A DNA stretch of 64,000 nucleotides. It comes from Chlamydiia bacterium. GTDB lineage: Bacteria; Chlamydiota; Chlamydiia; Chlamydiales; GCA-2402025. Location of the stretch: contig JAUICV010000002.1 in assembly GCA_030427725.1 (NCBI GenBank), positions 481,226-545,225 on the forward strand, given 5' to 3'. A program made the position numbers and the translations under genes. Of this stretch, positions 33,610-41,920 are shown piece by piece (position 1 is the first letter of the stretch; each line of letters starts with the position of its first letter). The notes beneath the pieces were generated by a model. The model ran no database searches and had not been told where the DNA came from. It was given only the letters and a program-made list of their open reading frames with translations.

Positions 33610-35189
33610 GAGGATTTTTTCTCTAGATATTGATCAAGCGTTCCGTCAAAGAAAATAAGCTTGTCATCTTCAAAAACAAAAAGACTTGTGGCAAATTGAG
33701 AAATCAAGTCTCTGTCATGTGAGGCAACAATAGCAGTACCTTTAAATTCAGATAGTCCAACGGCAAGAGCTGAAACGGCTTCTAGATCTAAATGGTTGTT
33801 GGGCTCGTCCATAATGAGTAAGTTGTGCTCGTTTAGCATCAAAGATGCAATAATCAATCTAGCACACTCACCACCTGAGAGTTTTGAGATCTCTTTAAAG
33901 GCGTCGTCTCCAGCAAATAGCATTTTCCCTAAAACACTGCGTATATCTTGATCGTAGGCTTTAGCCTTTTTTGTTTTGAGCCATTCAAACAGATTGGTTT
34001 TCTGGGACTTGTCTAGAATTTCTTCGTGATTTTGGGAGAAATAACCTAGTTTTACTTCATGTCCAAGCTTGGCAGAGCCTGTATCTGGAGTTACGATTCC
34101 AGATAGAAGTTTTAGAAGTGTTGTTTTACCAGCTCCGTTGTTCCCAATAACACCAATTTTTGAATCTCTCAAAACTTCGTAAGAGAAATTTTTGATGACA
34201 TGGTTTTCTCCGAATGATTTTGAAAGGCTATCGATCGTTAATGTGATTTTTCCACATTCTTTCTCAGGTTGTTTGAAGCGAATAAAAGGCCTTTGAATAT
34301 TAGATTCTTTAAGATCTTGAGGTTGGAGTCTGTTGATTTCCCTGACGCGTGATTGAACTTGAGAAGCTCTAGAACCTGCTCCAAACTTTGAGACAAATTC
34401 TTTTAAATGGGCGATCTTTTTCTCTTTCGATTTGTTTTCGTCTTCTGCTCTTTTACGTGTAGAGGTTTTAGCGACAATCATTTCGTCATAGTTGCCGGGA
34501 TAAACGATAAGAGTGTCATAGTCGATATCTGCAATGTGCGTGGTGACTGAGTTTAAAAAATGTCTGTCATGAGATACGACAATAAGAGTTCCTTCATACT
34601 TCATTAAAAACTCTTCAAGCCAGCCAATGGAGGTTAAATCTAAGTGGTTGGTTGGTTCGTCTAAGAGAAGGGCTTCTGGTTTCCCGAACAGAGCTTGGCA
34701 AAGTAATACTCTGAACTGAAGATCTGTTGGAATTTCTTTCATGAGCTTGTCATAGCTGTCTTCTTCGATTCCAATTCCTTGTAGGAAAATTTCTGCTTCA
34801 GTGTCTGCGCTATAACCATCTTCTTCGGCGATAACATCTTCAAGCTCAGCAAGCTTCATGCCTACTTCATCTGTCATCTCACCTTCATAGAGTTTATCTC
34901 TTTCGCACATAACGTTCCAAAGTCTTTCGTTACCCATGATGATGCAATCTCTGAGAGAGTAGTTTTCGAAGTCATGAATATTTTGCTTTAGAAAACCAAC
35001 TTTTCTTGGAAGGGAGATCTGCCCAGTTGTTGCAGGTTCTTGCTTCATAATAATTTTCAAAAGAGTTGATTTTCCAGCTCCATTTGGACCAGTTAAACCA
35101 TAGCGGTTTCCAGAGCTGAAACTTGCTGTGATGTTTGTGAATAAGGATCTTGAACCAACTGTTTTTGAAATATCTTTGAGAGTAATCAT
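33606..35189 (-). CDS. ABC-F ribosome-associated ATPase (YbiT-like)
   Basis: The 527-residue protein has two ABC ATPase domains without membrane segments: Walker A GPNGAGKST and GNNGAGKTT, and two DEP[TN]NHLDL Walker B/D-loop motifs joined by a charged linker (about 240-310). The order and phrases such as HDRHFLNSV and YPGNYDE agree with E. coli YbiT (530 residues). ABC-F proteins act at the ribosomal E site. The gene sits beside xerC as CT348 does in Chlamydia, divergently. Confidence 0.92.
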   Translation of the reverse strand: MITLKDISKTVGSRSLFTNITASFSSGNRYGLTGPNGAGKSTLLKIIMKQEPATTGQISLPRKVGFLKQNIHDFENYSLRDCIIMGNERLWNVMCERDKLYEGEMTDEVGMKLAELEDVIAEEDGYSADTEAEIFLQGIGIEEDSYDKLMKEIPTDLQFRVLLCQALFGKPEALLLDEPTNHLDLTSIGWLEEFLMKYEGTLIVVSHDRHFLNSVTTHIADIDYDTLIVYPGNYDEMIVAKTSTRKRAEDENKSKEKKIAHLKEFVSKFGAGSRASQVQSRVREINRLQPQDLKESNIQRPFIRFKQPEKECGKITLTIDSLSKSFGENHVIKNFSYEVLRDSKIGVIGNNGAGKTTLLKLLSGIVTPDTGSAKLGHEVKLGYFSQNHEEILDKSQKTNLFEWLKTKKAKAYDQDIRSVLGKMLFAGDDAFKEISKLSGGECARLIIASLMLNEHNLLIMDEPNNHLDLEAVSALAVGLSEFKGTAIVASHDRDLISQFATSLFVFEDDKLIFFDGTLDQYLEKKSS

Positions 35190-35357
35190 AATACGTTTAA
35201 AACTTTGTAACTATTTTTTCATGGATTTTAACAAAGAAGAGAGAGAATCTCAAGGAGCAATAATATTTTACCAGAGAAGGGGTGAGGATTTTTTTTAAAA
35301 GTCGTGAAAGCTTAACCCGTAGAATATTTAGAGGGATATAGCCTTAAAATTTGACTA

Positions 35358-35372
35358 GCAAATTTAATTTGC
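35358..35372. promoter_or_regulatory. Short palindrome in the ABC-F/xerC divergent gap
   Basis: GCAAATT-T-AATTTGC is preceded directly by TTGACT (35351-35356), 37 bases before the xerC ATG. A -35 box followed by a palindrome could be an operator. The 219-base gap shows nothing else distinct. Confidence 0.35.
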
Positions 35373-35408
35373 AAATGGACAATAGGGTTAAAGAGTAGAG
35401 AGGAAAAG

Positions 35409-36404
35409 ATGCAAGAAAATATCCAACAGTTCATTTTGTATTACCAGGTAGCAAAGGCTGCGTCCAGTCATACACTTAGAAACTACCTTTTGGATTTAAA
35501 TTCTTTTTTAAATTTTTTTGAGTCGAATACTTTGAATGAGAAAGAGGCGGCATTGTCAAAAAACCTTACGTTAGGGGAGGTTTTGGGGAAAGAGCATTTA
35601 AAAAATACCTGTGAGCCAAAAGATATTTCAAAATACCATATAAGAGACTACCTGGCTCATCTACACTCGGAAGGATTTTCTAGAAAGACCGTTCTGAGAC
35701 GTCTTTCAACCCTAAGGTCTTTTTTTAAATATCTCGTGAAAGAAGATCGTGTTGAAACGTCTCCGTTAGAAGATATTGATTCACCGAAGGCTTTAAAATT
35801 GTTGCCTAAAACGATTTCATACGACGAGGTAGATCGATTCTTTAGTCTTCCTGATACTCAAGAATATCTAGGGTTAAGAGATAGAGTGATGATGGAGCTT
35901 TTTTATAGCTCGGGACTTCGTATGAGTGAGCTTGTAGCTTTGGATAAAGGGGATGTTGACTTTAGAAATGCGCTCATGAAAGTTAAGGGTAAGGGTAAAA
36001 AAGAGAGGGTGATCCCAGTTACCAAAACAGCTATAAACTGGATTAAAGACTATTTAAGCCATCATGAAAGGTTGTTAGATACTAAAACCCATAAAAAAGA
36101 AGTGGATTGTAAGGCAATTTTTTTAAATAAATGGGGAACTCGGATGACAACAAGATCTGTCGATCGGACCTTTCAAAAGTATTTTAAAATGTCGGGGTTT
36201 GTTGCTCAAGTTACACCCCACGTGCTCAGACATACGATTGCAACACATTGGCTTGAAAAGGGGATGGACTTAAAAATGATCCAAACAATGCTTGGGCATG
36301 AAAGCTTATCAACAACAACAATCTATACGAAAGTATCTCCAAGTTTGAAACAAGAAGTGTATAACAAGGCTCATCCAAGAGCAAAAGAGGATAAAGAAAA
36401 ATAG
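35409..36404 (+). CDS. xerC: Tyrosine recombinase XerC
   Basis: The 331-residue protein has a SAM-like core-binding domain (1-105) and the catalytic domain with Arg in SSGLRMSEL, Lys in VKGKGKKERV, HVLRHTIATH, LGHESLSTT and the nucleophile Tyr in TIYTKV. XerC acts with XerD at dif to resolve chromosome dimers. GAGAGGAAA precedes the ATG. Neighbouring ABC-F and rnz genes match the Chlamydia xerC locus (CT347), which favours XerC over XerD or a phage integrase. An insert of about 25 residues lies before the DxSxYHIRDYLAHL part. Confidence 0.92.
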   Translation: MQENIQQFILYYQVAKAASSHTLRNYLLDLNSFLNFFESNTLNEKEAALSKNLTLGEVLGKEHLKNTCEPKDISKYHIRDYLAHLHSEGFSRKTVLRRLSTLRSFFKYLVKEDRVETSPLEDIDSPKALKLLPKTISYDEVDRFFSLPDTQEYLGLRDRVMMELFYSSGLRMSELVALDKGDVDFRNALMKVKGKGKKERVIPVTKTAINWIKDYLSHHERLLDTKTHKKEVDCKAIFLNKWGTRMTTRSVDRTFQKYFKMSGFVAQVTPHVLRHTIATHWLEKGMDLKMIQTMLGHESLSTTTIYTKVSPSLKQEVYNKAHPRAKEDKEK

Positions 36405-36753
36405 GGGAAGCTGTAAGCCGGATCCTGTACCCCATAATATGAGGCTGCAATCATTCATCTAGGGGCGTTGTTACCAATGCCCTCGAGCGATCAACACAAT
36501 CAAGCCTGCCGGAGTAACATATGTGACTTGATCTCTTCTTGCTTCGGATAGGGTTTGCAACGCTCTTGCCTCTCGACAAAAGGGCTTGTTCTCAAAACAA
36601 GCATTTTCACTCTGTCTACTGGTTTTAGTAGCGACCTGTTCTCTGTTGTACTTTCCGTAGCCTTTCGGCCCCCAGTCTTTCACTGGTATCCTCTCCTGCG
36701 AAGTCCAGACTTTCCTCTCCCTGAATAATCAGGCAGCGATTGCATGCTTCCCC
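36404..36753 (-). ncRNA. rnpB: RNase P RNA, bacterial type A
   Basis: On the minus strand the region has the conserved 5' P4 core GAGGAAAGTCTGGACTTC (from about 36721), ACAGAGAACAGG, and the 3' core with ACAGGATCCGGCTTACAG. The ends GGGGAAGC and GCTTCCCC pair as helix P1 and set the boundaries. The ribozyme removes 5' leaders from tRNA precursors. Its 3' end is followed by TATTTTTC, which with P1 could act as a terminator, and meets the stop codon of xerC, read in the other direction. The zinc-ribbon gene lies just upstream. Confidence 0.97.
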
Positions 36754-36762
36754 AAAAAAATA

Positions 36763-37530
36763 TTAAGAACTAACAGCTCTTCTACGACGACGTTTTGTAG
36801 CTATGCTGGTTCCTTCTAGTGAATCACTTTCTTGCCAGTAATGTAATCTAGAGCAGTGTTCACAAAAAACTAAGTTTGTCCCTTTGCGGACTAAATTTTC
36901 ATGCTGAGCTGTTAAGGCGATGTGACATCCACTGCAGGTTCTGTTTTCAATTGGGACGACAACTCTATCTTTTTTGTTTTTAAGTAGTCTTTCGTAAATC
37001 GTTAGAATTTCAGGTGATGCTGTTTTAGAAACCGTATCACGGTGTTCTTTCAGCTCAGAACCTTCTTCGTTGATTTTTGCAATGCTTGACGCGATTTCTT
37101 CTTTCAGCTCATGAGAGTTGACTTCAGAAGCTTTCAGGCTTGTTTCTATTTTTTCCAGTATTTCTTCTTCAGAAGATTTCTTGTCGACCAGATTTGAAAT
37201 TTGCTGTTCAATAGTAATTTTTTCTCTTTCTGCTGCAGTCATTTCTTGAGTCAAAGCGTTGAACTCATCAATTTTTTTGACTGAAGATTGTTTGGCATCC
37301 AGTTCTTTGATTCTAGCAGTCAGTTTAGTGACTTTATCTTCGAGCGCACTGATTTCTTCAGTCACTGAGTTGACTTCAGTTTGTTTTGAGACAAGCTGTT
37401 CTTCAAGTTCGGTGCGTAGTGACTCGATTTGTTCTAACTCTTTTTTTCTTTGAGTTTTTAAGCGCATCAAGCGGATCATTTTGATGTCGAGTTCTTGAAT
37501 TTCTAAAATAGGTTTTAAAGATTCTTGCAT
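36763..37530 (-). CDS. Coiled-coil zinc-ribbon protein, CT398/CdsZ family
   Basis: The start is the ATG at 37530 (MQESLKPILEIQELD); this gives 255 residues, nearly the length of C. trachomatis CT398. A long antiparallel coiled coil (5-190) is followed by a zinc ribbon with CSGC and CEHC and a basic C-terminus (TKRRRRRA). CT398 is known to bind sigma-54 and a type III secretion component, so a link between secretion and transcription is plausible here. Its position beside rnpB is also as in Chlamydia. Confidence 0.88.
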   Translation of the reverse strand: MQESLKPILEIQELDIKMIRLMRLKTQRKKELEQIESLRTELEEQLVSKQTEVNSVTEEISALEDKVTKLTARIKELDAKQSSVKKIDEFNALTQEMTAAEREKITIEQQISNLVDKKSSEEEILEKIETSLKASEVNSHELKEEIASSIAKINEEGSELKEHRDTVSKTASPEILTIYERLLKNKKDRVVVPIENRTCSGCHIALTAQHENLVRKGTNLVFCEHCSRLHYWQESDSLEGTSIATKRRRRRAVSS

Positions 37531-37714
37531 AAGAGACAGCTCTTGTAAAAAGTTTAGAATACTAGCATTAAAAGGTATTAAGTTACCCGTTTTTACTATA
37601 AAGCTCAAGCAAAAGATTGGGGTGTCAATTTTGTATTTGATTCAAGTAAAAGAAATGTACAACATATCTTTCAATTTGCCATAATTAGCACTTAAAAGGT
37701 TGGGGGAGGCTTTC

Positions 37715-39214
37715 ATGCTAGAAGTTCAGGAGATGTCGATGTTGGATCATTACTTATCACAAACACCGAAGGAAGGTAGAAGCTCTGCTGCTATTTCGTA
37801 TTTGGCTGCATTAGATCATTTGTCCAAGGATAATAAGTCTGTAGTGCAAGATATTATACAAGAACTTAGGGATCAAAGAAGTTATTTAAAACTCATAGCT
37901 TCAGAAAACTATAGCTCTCTTGCGACGCAGCTTGCGATGGGAAATCTTTTAACGGACAAATATAGTGAAGGGATTGTTGGGAAAAGATTCTATGCTGGTT
38001 GTGACAACGTTGATTCTGTTGAAAGTCAAGCTCAAGATGAATTAAAGAAAATATTTGGTTGCGATCACGCTTATGTGCAACCTCATTCAGGAGCCGATGC
38101 AAATATGATTGCCTATTGGGCGGCTTTAGTTGAACGGATTCAAAACAAAGAGATAGAGAAACTAGGTAAAAAAAATGTTAATGAACTGACCGATGAAGAT
38201 CATGAGAAGGTAAGGCAGCTTCTTGTCAATCAAAGAGTGATGGGAATGTCTTTGAATTCTGGAGGGCATCTGACACACGGTTATAGAATGAATGTTTCAT
38301 CGAAGATTTTCACGCCATTTTTGTATGATGTGGATCCCAAGACAGAAATGATTGATTACGATGCTTTAGCCAAGCAGGTTAAGGAAGTAAAACCATTTTT
38401 GTTTATTGCAGGGTATTCAGCTTACCCAAGGCTTCTTAATTTTGCTAAGCTAAGAGAAATTACAGATAGTGTTGGAGCTGTGTTGATGGCTGATATGGCT
38501 CACTTTTCAGGTCTTGTTGCAGGTAAGGTGATTACAGGAGATTATGACCCAATACCATTTGCTCATATTGTTTCTTCTACGACGCATAAAACAATGAGAG
38601 GACCTCGTGGAGGTATGATAATGTGTCAAAAAGAATTTGCTGAAGCTGTTGACAAAGGGTGCCCATACGTTATGGGAGGTCCTTTACCGCATGTTATGGC
38701 AGCTAAGGCTGTGGCTTTTAAAGAAGCTAATACAGAAGAATTTAGATCATATTCACAGCAGATTGTAAGAAATTCAAAGGCGATGGCTGAGACATTTTTA
38801 GAAGAAGGAGTTAAGCTCTTTTCAAATGGAACAGACAATCACTTACTTGTAATTGATGTTCAGAAAAGCTTTGGGATTAATGGAAGGCTCGCTGAAAATT
38901 CTTTAAGAGAAGCCCATATTACAGTTAATAGAAACACGATCCCATTTGATGTAAATGGCCCTTGGTATACATCTGGAGTTCGTATTGGAACGCCAGCTTT
39001 AACAACACTTGGAATGAAAGAAGATGAAGTTAAACAGGTCGCCAAGGCTATGATTCGGTTATTAAAAGCTACGAAACCTGCCTTTAGTCAAAAACTTCAA
39101 AAACCTAGCAAGGCAATGCCGGAGATTGATTCAGAGGTGCTCTTGAAGGTGAAATCTGAAGTGTCTGAGTTGCTGTCTAAACATCCACTTTACCCTGAAA
39201 TTCCAATTCTTTAA
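37715..39214 (+). CDS. glyA: Serine hydroxymethyltransferase
   Basis: The start is the ATG at 37715 with GGGGGAGG just before it; 499 residues agree with the longer chlamydial GlyA. The PLP lysine lies in SSTTHKTMRGPRGG, and the folate/substrate loop YSEGIVGKRFYAG is present. It interconverts serine and glycine with tetrahydrofolate, supplying one-carbon units. Insertions such as NELTDEDHEKVRQ near residue 155 are typical of the chlamydial form. clpP and dapF follow. Confidence 0.97.
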   Translation: MLEVQEMSMLDHYLSQTPKEGRSSAAISYLAALDHLSKDNKSVVQDIIQELRDQRSYLKLIASENYSSLATQLAMGNLLTDKYSEGIVGKRFYAGCDNVDSVESQAQDELKKIFGCDHAYVQPHSGADANMIAYWAALVERIQNKEIEKLGKKNVNELTDEDHEKVRQLLVNQRVMGMSLNSGGHLTHGYRMNVSSKIFTPFLYDVDPKTEMIDYDALAKQVKEVKPFLFIAGYSAYPRLLNFAKLREITDSVGAVLMADMAHFSGLVAGKVITGDYDPIPFAHIVSSTTHKTMRGPRGGMIMCQKEFAEAVDKGCPYVMGGPLPHVMAAKAVAFKEANTEEFRSYSQQIVRNSKAMAETFLEEGVKLFSNGTDNHLLVIDVQKSFGINGRLAENSLREAHITVNRNTIPFDVNGPWYTSGVRIGTPALTTLGMKEDEVKQVAKAMIRLLKATKPAFSQKLQKPSKAMPEIDSEVLLKVKSEVSELLSKHPLYPEIPIL

Positions 39215-39282
39215 TTTCGTGCTTGGAAAAAACAGGTTTTGATTGAATAATGAGGGTTTTGAAACAGGTAAGGGAGACAGTC

Positions 39283-39891
39283 ATGATCAGACTAGAAGAA
39301 GAAGGTGAAGAAAAGCCAAAAGCAACACCATTTGAAGCAAAAATTGATGAGCTTCTTTTAAAAAATCGTAGGGTGTTTTTATCTTCTCCAGTTGATGATC
39401 AGTCAGCAAACGATGTTATCAGGAGAATGTGGTTTTTAGAACTAACAGATCCAGGAAAGCCTATTACTTTTATTATTAACTCTCCTGGTGGAGCTGTTGA
39501 TAGTGGCTTTGCTATTTGGGATCAAATCAAGCTTATGACATCCCCTGTTACTACATTGGTTACAGGTCTTGCGGCTTCAATGGGTTCTGTTTTGTCACTA
39601 GTTGCTGGGAAGGGAAAGCGTTTTGCAACTCCAAATTCCCGTATAATGATTCACCAACCGTCAATTCATGGCGTGATTAGAGGACAGGCGACGGATCTAG
39701 AGATTCATGCGAAAGAAATTCTAAAGACAAGAGATGCTTTGGTTTCTCTTTATGTAGAAGCTACAGGGCAAAAACCTGAAGCCATTCAGAAGGCTTTGGA
39801 TCGTGATACTTGGCTTAGCGCTCAAGAAGCAAAAGACTTTGGATTAATCGATGAAATCGTCACAAATCCAAAAGATTTTAGTTTCGCATAA
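39283..39891 (+). CDS. clpP: ATP-dependent Clp protease proteolytic subunit
   Basis: ATG 39283 is chosen because AGGGAG stands six bases before it; an in-frame ATG at 39250 has a weaker context. The 202-residue protein has the catalytic triad: Ser in [10 protein letters not shown], His in MIHQPS and Asp in LDRDTWLSA. It forms the barrel that degrades proteins unfolded by ClpX or ClpC. Chlamydiae carry two divergent ClpP proteins that work together; the other is not in this window. dapF overlaps its 3' end by 41 bases if its ATG is right. Confidence 0.95.
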   Translation: MIRLEEEGEEKPKATPFEAKIDELLLKNRRVFLSSPVDDQSANDVIRRMWFLELTDPGKPITFIINSPGGAVDSGFAIWDQIKLMTSPVTTLVTGLAASMGSVLSLVAGKGKRFATPNSRIMIHQPSIHGVIRGQATDLEIHAKEILKTRDALVSLYVEATGQKPEAIQKALDRDTWLSAQEAKDFGLIDEIVTNPKDFSFA

Positions 39892-40687
39892 ACTTTTTTT
39901 TTCAAAATATCAAGCTTCAGGGAATGATTTTATCATTATCGATGATAGAGAAAATCATCACTTGGAGCTTTCTTTTCAACTCATCAGAAAACTTTGCCAT
40001 AGAAAATTTGGAATTGGAGCGGATGGGTTAATATTGCTTAGATTGTCTGAGAAGGCTGATTTCCAGATGGCAATTTTTAATTCAGATGGTTTAGAAGCGA
40101 CCATGTGTGGAAATGGTCTTCGCTCTCTTGTGGCCTATCTGAAAAATAACGATCTTATTTGTGATTCGGTATCCATTGAAACTAAAAGTGGTATTCATCA
40201 GTGTAGGATAGACAATGATCTTATTACAATTTCATTCTCAGACCCTACGAACATATCTTTAAATCGTAATTTCGATGGTAGGGTTTTTCATCTGATTCAT
40301 ACAGGTGTCGACCATGCTGTTTGTTTTACCAAAGAGATTGAAGATCCAGAGTTCGTCAAAATCTCTCAAAAGGTGCGTTATGACAGCTCTTTCTCTAGAA
40401 GTGGGGTGAACGTTAGTTTTGCTTCTATAAATCATAATCAAATTAAAATTAGAACTTATGAAAAAGGGTGTGAAGAAGAGACGTTAGCTTGTGGGACAGG
40501 GGCTATGGCTGCAAGTGTTTTGGCAGCTCTTATTTTTGAGCTAACTCCACCTTTTGAGGTAGAGTTTGCGTCTAAAGATAGGGTCTTCTGTGATTTTCAA
40601 AAAAATGGCAAGAATATTCAAAAAACAACTTTAACAGGGGTGTCAAAAGGGGTTTTTGATGGAAAATTTAACCTATTTTCGCTATGA
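39851..40687 (+). CDS. dapF: Diaminopimelate epimerase
   Basis: The 278-residue protein has both catalytic cysteines, in TMCGNGLRS (about residue 91) and [10 protein letters not shown] (about residue 215), and the opening [14 protein letters not shown]. It converts LL- to meso-diaminopimelate for peptidoglycan and lysine. The only usual in-frame start is ATG 39851, inside clpP, giving about 12 more residues than the family usually has before the SKY motif; the true start may be a rarer codon further on. The order glyA-clpP-dapF matches Chlamydia. Confidence 0.93.
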   Translation: MKSSQIQKILVSHKLFFSKYQASGNDFIIIDDRENHHLELSFQLIRKLCHRKFGIGADGLILLRLSEKADFQMAIFNSDGLEATMCGNGLRSLVAYLKNNDLICDSVSIETKSGIHQCRIDNDLITISFSDPTNISLNRNFDGRVFHLIHTGVDHAVCFTKEIEDPEFVKISQKVRYDSSFSRSGVNVSFASINHNQIKIRTYEKGCEEETLACGTGAMAASVLAALIFELTPPFEVEFASKDRVFCDFQKNGKNIQKTTLTGVSKGVFDGKFNLFSL

Positions 40688-40723
40688 TTTCGCAATAGCC
40701 TAATTATTTTGATGGAGATTCAG

Positions 40724-41854
40724 ATGAAAATTGGTGTTCCAAAAGAGATTAAAGATCATGAATATCGTGTTGGAATGACACCTGCAAATGTTGAGCAGTT
40801 TGTGTCATTAGGACATAGCATCATGGTTCAATCGCAAGCTGGTGAAAAAATTGGTTTTTCAGATGAAGATTATATTGCAGCTGGTGCGCAAATTGCAATT
40901 TCAATTGAAGATGTTTATAGCTTTGCTGATATGATTATCAAAGTGAAAGAACCACAGGAAAAGGAATATTCTCTTTTAAAAGAAGATCAGATTCTTTTCT
41001 GTTATCTTCACCTAGCTCCAGATCCAAAGCAAACAGCTGCTTTAATTGATAGAAAGGTTGTTGGTATTGCTTATGAAACGATACACGATGATAAAAAACG
41101 GCTGCCACTTCTAACTCCAATGAGTGAAATCGCTGGAAGAATTTCTATTCAAGCGGGAGCAAATGCTTTACAAATGGCTCAAGGTGGAAGAGGAGTTCTT
41201 TTGGGCGGTGTTCCAGGTGTTGGCCCAGGAAAAGTTGTTATCATCGGAGGCGGTATTGTCGGTACTCAAGCAGCGACAATGGCAATAGGTCTTGGTGCTG
41301 ATGTTGTGATTATGGATAATAATCTTGAGAGACTTAGAGAGTTAGATTTTAATTTTGGATCTCGTCTCAAAACGGTTTTTTCAAATCCTCATAACATCGC
41401 CGAAGAGATTAAGTCAGCGGACTTAGTTGTTGGTGCGGTGCTAATACCAGGGAAAAAAGCGCCAAAGCTTATTACCAAAGATATGCTCAAGTTGATGAAA
41501 AAAGGTTCTGTTGTAGTAGATGTTGCTATTGATCAAGGGGGATGTTTTGAAACCTCTATTCCTACAACCCATTCAAACCCAACTTATGTAGTTGATGATG
41601 TGGTTCATTACTGCGTAGCAAATATGCCAGGAGCATGTGCTAGAACAGCTACAATAGCTCTGACAAACGCCACAATGCCATACGCTTTGATTTTAGCAAA
41701 CAAAGGGTATCAAAGGGCCTTAGAAGAGCATCCAGAGCTTTTAGATGGGTTAAATGTTTGTCATGGTAAGGTAACGTATGCAGGCGTTGCGCATGACCTA
41801 GGCTATGATTTCGTTGATCCTAAAGAAGTTATCAAGAAGTTAGCTCTCGTATAA
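40724..41854 (+). CDS. ald: Alanine dehydrogenase
   Basis: The start is the ATG at 40724 with GGAG six bases upstream, giving MKIGVPKEIKDHEYRVG and 376 residues, the usual family length. Motifs: RVGMTP, VKVKEPQ-type loop, HLAPD, and the Rossmann loop VVIIGGGIVGTQAA. It interconverts L-alanine and pyruvate with NAD. Members of Chlamydiaceae are not known for this enzyme, so it supports a non-Chlamydiaceae origin (inference). It follows dapF on the same strand. Confidence 0.95.
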   Translation: MKIGVPKEIKDHEYRVGMTPANVEQFVSLGHSIMVQSQAGEKIGFSDEDYIAAGAQIAISIEDVYSFADMIIKVKEPQEKEYSLLKEDQILFCYLHLAPDPKQTAALIDRKVVGIAYETIHDDKKRLPLLTPMSEIAGRISIQAGANALQMAQGGRGVLLGGVPGVGPGKVVIIGGGIVGTQAATMAIGLGADVVIMDNNLERLRELDFNFGSRLKTVFSNPHNIAEEIKSADLVVGAVLIPGKKAPKLITKDMLKLMKKGSVVVDVAIDQGGCFETSIPTTHSNPTYVVDDVVHYCVANMPGACARTATIALTNATMPYALILANKGYQRALEEHPELLDGLNVCHGKVTYAGVAHDLGYDFVDPKEVIKKLALV

Positions 41855-41920
41855 CCCATAGTCAATAATTATTAGATGCCTTAAAGTGGTTGTTTTGTCT
41901 TAAACGTTGTAAACATCTCA

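Noticed and set aside
35409..36404. xerC as a phage or island integrase
   Set aside because: It lies in the conserved chlamydial ABC-F/xerC/rnz neighbourhood, with no attachment-site repeats or phage genes.
36226..36683. Two minus-strand frames of 70-74 codons
   Set aside because: They fall in RNase P RNA and in the antisense of xerC.
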